Positions 1-4,274 of a DNA stretch of 6,017 nucleotides are shown piece by piece. Under the pieces are notes generated by a model that worked only from the letters and a program-made list of their open reading frames with translations, made no database searches and was not told the DNA's origin. Location of the stretch: the NCBI GenBank assembly GCA_030050125.1, contig JASIJN010000146.1:1-6017 (forward strand). Reading direction: 5' to 3'. The position numbers and the translations under genes are program-made. Each line of letters begins with the position of its first letter. Position 1 is the first letter of the stretch. This DNA comes from Streptosporangiaceae bacterium (GTDB taxonomy: Bacteria > Actinomycetota > Actinomycetes > Streptosporangiales > Streptosporangiaceae).

Positions 1-237
1 GGCAGCGCCCTCGCCGCGATCCTGGGGCCGGTACGCGCCGCCATACTCCAGGCCCTTCGCCAGCCGCTGACCGTGAACTGCCTGGCCGCGGCCGTGCACT
101 GCGCGCCCACCACCGCGACCTATCACCTCCACCAACTGCTCGCCGCGGGCCTGATCGCCCGCGAAAAGTCGGGCCCGAGCGTGTGGGTCAGCCGCACCGC
201 CCGCGGCGACGAACTGGTCGACCTGCTAGCAGGCTGA
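1..237 (+). CDS. Winged helix-turn-helix (ArsR-like) transcriptional regulator, C-terminal fragment
   Basis: The frame is open from the window edge to TGA at 235-237 and gives 78 residues with no start, so only the C-terminal part of the gene is here. The visible part reads as a winged helix-turn-helix: a first helix (residues 4-20, LGPVRAAILQAL), then a helix-turn-helix (about 26-52, ending YHLHQLLAAGLI), then a short basic wing with KSGPSVWVSRT before a final helix. The pattern 'LGPVRAxILxAL ... LAxAV ... TATYHLHQLxAAGLI' is typical of ArsR/HTH_20-type domains at the C-terminus of longer actinomycete regulators. Family knowledge predicts dimeric DNA binding; the ligand and targets cannot be read because the N-terminal part is missing. 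Its neighbours to the right are separated by a 600-bp gap, so it is not part of the next operon. The domain assignment is fairly secure; the specific subfamily is not. Confidence 0.8.
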   Translation, partial: GSALAAILGPVRAAILQALRQPLTVNCLAAAVHCAPTTATYHLHQLLAAGLIAREKSGPSVWVSRTARGDELVDLLAG

Positions 238-264
238 CCCTGCCTGACCCTGCCTGACCCCGCC
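235..264 (+). repeat. 10-bp tandem repeat overlapping the stop codon
   Basis: Three head-to-tail copies: TGACCCTGCC, TGACCCTGCC and TGACCCCGCC, followed by a partial fourth starting TGACGC. The first TGA is the stop of the upstream regulator. Because the unit is 10 bp, the repeated TGAs at 235, 245, 255 and 265 fall in all three forward frames. The CCTGCC at 249-254 can also pair with GGCAGG at 271-276, giving a weak 6-bp hairpin. Confidence 0.75.
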
Positions 265-522
265 TGACGCGGCAGGTGACCCGGTGCGGTGGCTCCGGGC
301 TGTCGTGACAGCGAGTCTGGCGATGTCGAGGATCGTGTCGTAACGTATTTGCTAGGCGCTAAGGGGTGAGGGAGGTGAAGCATAGATGCGTAGCGTGTTC
401 TAGGACGATCTCACCCAGGACCACGATGATCCGCATTTCGCTCGTTTATGATCCGGTCGATAGTGGCGATCCGGATCGACTCCGCTACGTATTTTCGCAG
501 CGACCTTTCGACACCTGACCGC

Positions 523-561
523 GCTGAGCGTCTCCCGCCCATGCGCCGGGAGACGCGCAGC
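523..561. other. Strong imperfect hairpin (14 pairs, one mismatch)
   Basis: The left arm at 523-537 (GCTGAGCGTCTCCCG) pairs with the right arm at 547-561 (CGGGAGACGCGCAGC). There is a single A-G mismatch (527 with 557) and a 9-base loop at 538-546. No T-run follows on either strand, so it is not a classical intrinsic terminator, although actinomycete terminators often lack the T-run. It could be a terminator, a protein-binding palindrome or the core of a structured RNA. Confidence 0.7.
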
Positions 562-575
562 TCTATCGAATGGCG

Positions 576-602
576 GGCACGGCCGAAGAGCATGGCCGTG
601 CC
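576..602. other. Second hairpin, 9-bp stem
   Basis: GGCACGGCC at 576-584 pairs perfectly with GGCCGTGCC at 594-602 around a 9-base loop. It follows the 523-561 hairpin after only 14 bases and has the same loop length. No T-run follows. Confidence 0.6.
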
Positions 603-786
603 GTGATGCGCGAGGCCGCCCACGCACAGACGCCCGGCATTGCCGGTGAGCGACCGTCAGCGGTGGAGCCCAGGCCTACGTTGAATTCAGGCAGTCTGCC
701 GAGGCGTTCACGCCTTCCATGATCGAACAGGGTCTTCACGCGGTCAGGCCGGCCCGTGGCGATCGCGGCGCCGGGCCAGGCATGTT

Positions 787-844
787 CAAGAAAGTTAAGA
801 TCAACTTCTTGCACGAGCAAGATAATTAAGCTACAACTTAGGAT
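787..844 (+). promoter_or_regulatory. AT-rich control region with repeated dyads before the DUF2089 operon
   Basis: This is the most AT-rich stretch of the window. It holds an imperfect palindrome, CAAGAAAGTT (787-796) against AACTTCTTG (803-811), with one bulged A. Overlapping it is a perfect dyad TCTTGC-ACGA-GCAAGA (807-822). The core TTAAGATCAACTT (795-807) recurs as TTAAGCTACAACTT (826-839), start to start 31 bp, about three helical turns. Two -10-like hexamers are visible: GATAAT at 821-826 and TAGGAT at 839-844; no well-spaced TTGACA-like -35 accompanies either. The arrangement suggests a promoter with operator sites; the binding protein is unknown. Confidence 0.5.
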
Positions 845-859
845 ATGACAGGTCGGGCG

Positions 860-1222
860 ATGGACTGGCAGGAACTCACGAACCTGACCCGAGGCCAGCC
901 GTTCCTCGTCGAGCGGGTGCGCCTGTCCGAAAGCGGCGTCGCGGTCGAAGGCGAGTTCGAGCTACCGCAACTGGCTCAGCTCAACGTCGAGGACCAGGTC
1001 TTCGTCACCGCGTTCGTACGGTGCCACGGTTCCATCAAGGAAATGGAGCGGATCTTCGGGGTGAGCTACCCGACGATCAAATCACGACTGAACCGGATCG
1101 CCCAGATGCTCGACTTCGTCGAGACGGATCCGGCGCCGTCGCGGGCCGACGTCATCGATCGGCTGCGCCGCGGCGAGATCACCGCGCAGCAGGCACTCAC
1201 CGAACTGGACGGCCGCGCATGA
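860..1222 (+). CDS. DUF2089-family protein with HTH-like core and C-terminal SHOCT-like helix
   Basis: The product is 120 residues from ATG 860; an in-frame ATG at 845 would add five. I prefer 860 because AGG at 850-852 lies a suitable distance upstream, whereas ATG 845 has only AGGA one base away and directly abuts a -10-like TAGGAT. The central part, about residues 34-80 (ELPQLAQLNVEDQVFVTAFV, then CHGSIKEMERIFGVSYPTIK), matches the DUF2089 pattern. There a 'G-x-IKE-x-E...GVSYPT-x-xxRL' segment looks like a sigma-region-4 or HTH unit. Residues 95-117 (RADVIDRLRRGEITAQQALTELDG) form a SHOCT-like short helical pair. No membrane segment or signal peptide is present, so it should be cytosolic. 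It overlaps the next gene by ATGA and heads a three-gene operon. DNA binding is plausible from the HTH-like core but not established for this family. Confidence 0.85.
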   Translation: MDWQELTNLTRGQPFLVERVRLSESGVAVEGEFELPQLAQLNVEDQVFVTAFVRCHGSIKEMERIFGVSYPTIKSRLNRIAQMLDFVETDPAPSRADVIDRLRRGEITAQQALTELDGRA

Positions 1223-1479
1223 TGCCGCAGTTGTTGGCCGTGCGAGTGGAGCGCTCAAAGGGTCGCCTAATACGGATATGGATTCCGGTGCTCCCCGTGG
1301 TGCTGGTGTTTTCGCCATTGCTGATCCTGGCCGCGCTGGCCGCGGCCGTGGCGTGCCTGGTGTACCGCGTCAGGGTCATGCAGGCATTCGGCGCCGCCTG
1401 GCGGCTCTTCTGCGCGTTGCCGGGCACTCGCCTCGACGTCCGCGAGGGACGCACGGCTGTGCTCGTGAGTATCCGTTAG
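1219..1479 (+). CDS. Small membrane protein (86 aa) of the DUF2089/SHOCT operon
   Basis: The start is ATG 1219, overlapping the upstream TGA as ATGA; ATG 1222 is the next codon and would serve equally. The frame is open further upstream, but only as a shadow of the DUF2089 gene. Residues 1-19 are basic and polar (VRVERSKGRLIR). A single long hydrophobic stretch follows, about residues 20-49 (IWIPVLPVVLVFSPLLILAA and on), with two prolines, which could be one long helix or a tight hairpin. The soluble tail ends with RLDVREGRTAVLVSIR, which looks like a beta-hairpin. Codons 17-20 are CTA ATA CGG ATA, three of them rare in such a high-GC genome, just before the membrane stretch. I do not recognise a named family; position and translational coupling tie it to its two neighbours. 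The basic N-terminus suggests N-in orientation. Confidence 0.75.
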   Translation: MMPQLLAVRVERSKGRLIRIWIPVLPVVLVFSPLLILAALAAAVACLVYRVRVMQAFGAAWRLFCALPGTRLDVREGRTAVLVSIR

Positions 1480-1497
1480 GCACAACAGGAGGTTGCC

Positions 1498-1920
1498 ATG
1501 AACCAACAACGCAAGGACGTCCTCGACATGCTGGCCGAGGGCAAGATCACCGCGGACGAGGCGGAGCAGCTGATCACCGCGCTCGAGCGGGGCGAGCCGC
1601 CGGCGGCCGCCGGTTCCGAGGTCCGGCCGAAGGCCAAGGCGAAGTACCTGCGCCTGGTCATCGACACCACCGAGGACGGCGAGCCGGGCCGGGTGAACGC
1701 CCGGGTGCCGCTGCAACTGCTGCGGGCCGGAGTGCGGCTGGCCGCGCTGATCCCCCCGCAAGCGCTGGCTCAGGCCAACTCGGAACTCCACAGGTCGGGA
1801 GTTCCGTTCGACCTGACGCAGCTCAAGCCCGAGCAGCTCGAGGCCCTGATCGAGAACCTCGACGAGATGACCCTCGAGGTCGACCAGCCCGACGCCAAGG
1901 TACGCGTCTTCTGCGAGTAG
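1498..1920 (+). CDS. SHOCT-like domain protein, 140 aa
   Basis: ATG 1498 is preceded by a perfect AGGAGG at 1487-1492, 18 bases after the previous stop. Residues 1-33 (RKDVLDMLAEGKITADEAEQ and on) are the short 'xLxGKITxxEAExLLxAL' helical pair found at the N-terminus of YvlB/LiaX-type SHOCT-like proteins. A linker rich in Ala, Pro and Lys (33-48) leads to a C-terminal domain (about 49-140). That domain has the look of the SHOCT-like family's partner domain: YLRLVID, RVNARVPLQLLRAGVRLA, then a helix and a closing strand pair (MTLEVDQPDAKVRVFCE). There is no membrane segment. In Bacillota, related N-terminal domains occur in envelope-stress proteins; whether this one acts in stress sensing is inference. 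The motif is close to that at the end of the DUF2089 protein two genes upstream. This is the last gene of the operon; 83 bases separate it from the XRE gene, which has its own promoter. Confidence 0.85.
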   Translation: MNQQRKDVLDMLAEGKITADEAEQLITALERGEPPAAAGSEVRPKAKAKYLRLVIDTTEDGEPGRVNARVPLQLLRAGVRLAALIPPQALAQANSELHRSGVPFDLTQLKPEQLEALIENLDEMTLEVDQPDAKVRVFCE

Positions 1921-1956
1921 CCGCCGTCGGTGATCAGATCGCACGCGGGCCTGCAA

Positions 1957-2002
1957 GTAAAGGTCGCTTGACATACGATGGAACGTAAAGGTACCTTGAC
2001 AT
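1957..2002 (+). promoter_or_regulatory. Paired operator and promoter of the XRE gene
   Basis: Two 18-bp direct repeats, GTAAAGGTCGCTTGACAT (1957-1974) and GTAAAGGTACCTTGACAT (1985-2002), differ at two positions and start 28 bp apart. Each is also a dyad: the second, GTAAAGGTACCTTGAC, is a 16-bp palindrome with one unmatched pair. The first copy supplies TTGACA (1968-1973) as a -35. After an 18-bp spacer, TACCTT (1992-1997, TAnnnT type) lies in the second copy as a -10, which puts the transcript start at or next to the GTG at 2004. The promoter is therefore embedded in the operator, as expected for autorepression by the downstream XRE protein. Confidence 0.7.
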
Positions 2003-2003
2003 C

Positions 2004-2213
2004 GTGCAGAACCGGGTTCGGGAGCAGCGGCTACAGCGGGGCCTGTCCCAGGCTGAGCTCGCGGCGGCGCTGGGCGTGTCGCGTCAGACGGTGATCTCCA
2101 TCGAAAGCGGCCGTTACCTGCCCTCGCTGCCGCTGGCGTTCACGATCGCGCGGTTCTTCGACCTGACGGTCGACAAGATGTTCGACCCGGAGGATGAGGA
2201 GGCGGGCACATGA
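2004..2213 (+). CDS. Small XRE-family (Cro/CI-type) HTH regulator
   Basis: The product is 69 residues from GTG 2004. The start is supported by the family's usual N-terminus (MxNRxRExRxxRGLSQxELA) although there is no Shine-Dalgarno; the predicted transcript start coincides with the GTG, so the mRNA is probably leaderless. The HTH covers residues 13-35, with recognition helix VSRQTVISIESGRYLPSLPL, followed by FTIARFFDLTVDKMF and a short acidic tail. This is the compact single-domain XRE subgroup that is typically paired with a small membrane protein. It overlaps the next gene by ATGA, implying coupled translation. It likely binds the duplicated dyad at 1957-2002 and represses its own operon; that is inference from the site's position and symmetry. 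Confidence 0.92.
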   Translation: MQNRVREQRLQRGLSQAELAAALGVSRQTVISIESGRYLPSLPLAFTIARFFDLTVDKMFDPEDEEAGT

Positions 2214-2662
2214 TGCCATTCATTCCGCCGCGGCTGCGCAAGCCCGCGGGAGTCGCGTTCGCGGGGGCGCTGTTCGCCGCCGCCTGGGTGGTGCACGGCG
2301 GCAAGCTGTGGTGGGTCTCGATCCTGGCCGTGATCGCCGCCGCCGCCCGCGCGATCTCCCTCTACCGGATGGGCGGCAAGGACACCGACGAGGGAGCCCT
2401 GGCCGGATCCCGCGCGGACGAGCGCCAGCAGTTGGTCGGCCTGCGATCGCGCGCCCTGGCCTGCAACTTCGCCGCGATCGCCGGATTCGTCGGGCTGACC
2501 GCCGCGATCGCGGTCAAGGCCGCCTGGTGGTGGCCGTTCCTGGTCGTCCTCGCCGTCACGGGCCTGGGTTACCTGTTCGGGCTGTCTTCGTACGGGTCCG
2601 ACGAGGCCGATGCCGGCGACGAGGCGGACGCCGCGCAGCCGGCGCGATCGGTCCAGGGCTGA
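2210..2662 (+). CDS. Four-helix membrane protein paired with the XRE regulator (DUF2178-like)
   Basis: ATG 2210 (or ATG 2213 immediately after) is preceded by GAGGAGG at 2196-2202 inside the XRE gene. The 150-residue product has about four membrane helices: 13-30, 33-50, 85-104 and 107-126. Between the second and third is a charged loop with RADERQQL (68-75), resembling the DER-containing loop of DUF2178-type membrane proteins, which are commonly encoded directly after small XRE regulators. The C-terminal tail (about 129-150) is acidic, then polar. The family assignment rests on topology, the DER loop and context, so it is moderate. In such pairs the membrane partner is thought to influence the regulator, but no mechanism can be read here. 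The downstream methyltransferase begins only a few bases after its stop. Confidence 0.82.
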   Translation: MMPFIPPRLRKPAGVAFAGALFAAAWVVHGGKLWWVSILAVIAAAARAISLYRMGGKDTDEGALAGSRADERQQLVGLRSRALACNFAAIAGFVGLTAAIAVKAAWWWPFLVVLAVTGLGYLFGLSSYGSDEADAGDEADAAQPARSVQG

Positions 2663-2666
2663 AGGG

Positions 2667-3587
2667 GTGGATGCACGGTCGCTGCCGCTGCCGCCGAACC
2701 CTCGTGTCACCGGGGACGCGGCGCTGAAGATGCTGCTCAGCCAGGGGATTACCTGGGGTCACAGCGCCGAGTGGCTACCGCTCCTGCCGGAGGCATCCGT
2801 TGATCTCTGGTTCACCAGCCCGCCCTACGCGGACGCCCGGGCATACAGCCGGATACACCCCGACCGTTACGTGGAGTGGTTCTTGCCGTTCGGCAAGTAC
2901 ATGCTGGCGGCCAGCAAGGAAACCGGGTGGCTGGTGCTGAATATCAAGAATCGAGTGGCGAAGAGCGGGCCGTTCCAGGGTCAGCGCCATCCCTACGTGT
3001 ATCAGCTGGTGCTCGCGCTCCAACAGCAGGGCTGGCGATGGCTGGAGACTTACATCTGGTACAAGCCGAACGCGGTACCGGGCCGTTTCGGTCCCCGGAC
3101 GAAAGACAGCTTCGAGTACGTCTATGCGTTCGCCAAAGACAGGCCCTACTTTGATCTTGGTGCTGTCCGGGTGCCTTACAAGACGACATTGAACGAGATT
3201 GAGCGCCGGAAGCTGGACACGCTGGGCCGCCGGAATACCGATGCCGGGTTCGGGCGAGACCGGACGAAAACCTACCTGCGCGGCGGGGCTGACCCGGGCA
3301 ACGTCGTCTGCGTTCCGCAGACCTACAACCAGCACCGGGGAGCGGGAGGGCACACCGCGGCGATGCCCGAGGGCTTGGCCGAGTTCTTTATCAAGGCATG
3401 CTCGCCGGCGGGCGGGGTCGTGATGGATCCCTTCGCCGGGTCAGGCACGACCGCCGTGGTCGCCCGCCGCCTGGGGCGTGTCGCCGGCAGCCTGGACATC
3501 CACCAGGCGTTCGTCTCGGCCGCGCGACAGCGTCTGCGACTGGGCGAACCAGACGGCATACCGGTCCATATCGAGATAGCTCGCTGA
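2667..3587 (+). CDS. Site-specific DNA methyltransferase (N4-cytosine/N6-adenine, beta class), orphan
   Basis: The product has 306 residues if it starts at GTG 2667, four bases after the previous stop with AGGG at 2655-2658. ATG 2730 (286 aa) is an alternative that still keeps every motif; longer readings run back into the upstream gene. The motif order is catalytic motif IV TSPPY (residues 50-54) first and the SAM-binding motif I DPFAGSGTT (254-262) near the C-terminus, which defines the beta class of the N6_N4_Mtase family (PF01555). SPPY is more usual for N4-cytosine enzymes, DPPY for N6-adenine, so N4-methylcytosine is the better guess. The region between, with WYKPNAVPGRFGPRTKDSFE and an Arg/Gly-rich segment, is the likely target-recognition part. 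No endonuclease lies beside it, so it is an orphan in this window. Third codon positions contain clearly more A and T (ATT, GGT, CTA, GTT, GAT, ATA, AAT, TAT) than in the adjacent genes, which suggests transfer, possibly from a phage. Confidence 0.92.
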   Translation: MDARSLPLPPNPRVTGDAALKMLLSQGITWGHSAEWLPLLPEASVDLWFTSPPYADARAYSRIHPDRYVEWFLPFGKYMLAASKETGWLVLNIKNRVAKSGPFQGQRHPYVYQLVLALQQQGWRWLETYIWYKPNAVPGRFGPRTKDSFEYVYAFAKDRPYFDLGAVRVPYKTTLNEIERRKLDTLGRRNTDAGFGRDRTKTYLRGGADPGNVVCVPQTYNQHRGAGGHTAAMPEGLAEFFIKACSPAGGVVMDPFAGSGTTAVVARRLGRVAGSLDIHQAFVSAARQRLRLGEPDGIPVHIEIAR

Positions 3588-3648
3588 GGTCGGGGCAAAG
3601 GCACAGCCCGCGGGCCTCGGCCGCCGGCCGGGATGCCGGGGGATCGGA

Positions 3649-3661
3649 TAGGTTGCGCTCG
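3649..3661 (+). promoter_or_regulatory. -10 element for a leaderless LOG-gene transcript
   Basis: TAGGTT at 3649-3654 fits the actinobacterial TAnnnT -10 element. It is followed by six bases and then GTG 3661, so transcription should begin at the start codon. I see no clear -35. The same six-base spacing occurs between the -10 and GTG of the XRE gene. Confidence 0.5.
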
Positions 3662-4251
3662 TGGTGGCTGTCGGTGCGGTCTGCGTGTTCTGCGGGTCTT
3701 CGGTCCCGGCCGATGCCCGCTATCGGGACGCCGCCCGGGCCCTGGGCGCCCTGGTCGCCCGCAGGGATATCGCCCTGGTCTACGGGGGCGGCAGGGTGGG
3801 GCTCATGGGCGAGCTGGCCGACGCCGCGCTGGCTCACGGCGGCCGGGTCATCGGCGTCATCCCGGCAGGCCTGTTCGCCCGGGAAGTGAACCACACCGGC
3901 CTGACCGAGCTGCGGGAGGTCGCGTCCATGCACGAGCGCAAGCAGCTCATGTATGACCTGTCCGACGCGTTCATCGCCCTCCCCGGCGGGCTGGGCACGC
4001 TGGAGGAACTCGCCGAGGTGGCCACCTGGTCGCAGCTGGGCCTGCACAGCAAGCCCGTGGTGCTGCTCGACGTCGAGGGCTTCTGGAGCCCTCTGATCGC
4101 CCAGCTGGACCGGATGGTAGGCGCCGGGCTGCTCGGGCCGGCCGGCCGGGACCTCATCCGGCAGGCCCGGTCCCCCGGCGAGGCTCTCGCCGTTCTCACC
4201 GCCGCGAAGCCAGCGCAGCCGGAGAAGTGGATCACTGCCCAGGAGCGGTAG
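3661..4251 (+). CDS. LOG family protein (TIGR00730), cytokinin-type nucleoside 5'-monophosphate phosphoribohydrolase
   Basis: The product has 196 residues from GTG 3661 (GTG 3664 is next). The features are those of the 'lysine decarboxylase-like' LOG family. They are a Rossmann start VCVFCGSS (7-14), YGGGRVGLMG (41-50), RVIGVIPAGL (62-71), EVNHTGLTEL (75-84), MHERKQLMYDLSDAFIALPG (90-109) and the signature PGGLGTLEE (108-116), then WSQLGLHSKPVVLLDVEGFW. The length is normal for the family. Characterised LOG enzymes hydrolyse N6-substituted adenosine 5'-monophosphates to the free base and ribose 5-phosphate; the conserved Arg (R93) and the Glu of PGGxGTxxE (E116) are the catalytic residues. 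Its substrate here could be AMP or a cytokinin-type nucleotide; no adenylate isopentenyltransferase gene is nearby. No Shine-Dalgarno is visible and the -10 element indicates a leaderless mRNA. It converges on the minus-strand methyltransferase gene. Confidence 0.93.
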   Translation: MVAVGAVCVFCGSSVPADARYRDAARALGALVARRDIALVYGGGRVGLMGELADAALAHGGRVIGVIPAGLFAREVNHTGLTELREVASMHERKQLMYDLSDAFIALPGGLGTLEELAEVATWSQLGLHSKPVVLLDVEGFWSPLIAQLDRMVGAGLLGPAGRDLIRQARSPGEALAVLTAAKPAQPEKWITAQER

Positions 4252-4274
4252 CCGGGAGATCAGGCCCGGCGCTC
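4243..4274. terminator. Candidate bidirectional terminator hairpin between convergent genes
   Basis: GCCGGG (4251-4256) pairs with CCCGGC (4265-4270) around an 8-base loop. The stem continues with GAGC (4243-4246) and GCTC (4271-4274) across a 4-base bulge. It spans the stops of both converging genes (4249-4251 plus, 4260-4262 minus), where termination is needed in both directions. There is no T-run, as is common in actinomycetes. Confidence 0.5.

Larger units (their letters stand above)
238..786. other. Gene-poor intergenic region
   Basis: No open frame here has a convincing start, ribosome site and family resemblance. Frames on the minus strand (563-820, 411-623, 123-383) and a 50-codon GTG frame at 366-518 give low-complexity or unrecognisable products. 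Base composition between about 320 and 500 is visibly less GC-rich than the coding parts. The stretch contains a strong hairpin at 523-561, a second at 576-602, and smaller ones at 634-646 (CCGGC/GCCGG), 690-700 (GGCA/TGCC) and 702-715 (AGGCG/CGCCT), plus a GGCCCG/CGGGCC pairing at 751-777. It may be a decayed gene, an untranslated leader or a structured RNA; the sequence alone does not decide. Confidence 0.5.

Noticed and set aside
428..473. Three GATCCG copies at 428, 450 and 468
   Set aside because: Spacing is irregular and the flanks are not conserved, so chance is likely in GC-rich DNA.
366..518. 50-codon plus-strand frame starting GTG
   Set aside because: There is no well-spaced ribosome site before 366, codon use is unlike the neighbours and the product is unrecognised.
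563..820. Minus-strand frame of 85 codons
   Set aside because: Partly sensible codon use, but no ribosome site, no recognised family, and it would run through the hairpins and the operator-like dyads. A decayed gene remains possible.
1021..1218. Upstream extension of the small membrane protein gene
   Set aside because: This part overlaps the DUF2089 gene and is arginine-rich shadow sequence; the ATGA-coupled start at 1219 is better.
1267..1974. 235-codon minus-strand open frame across the SHOCT-like operon
   Set aside because: It is a codon-bias shadow opposite three genes with good starts and family motifs; its product is a low-complexity Leu/Gly/Arg/His sequence.
2667..3587. Restriction-modification system
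   Set aside because: The neighbouring genes are a membrane protein and a LOG enzyme; no endonuclease or specificity subunit is present in the window.
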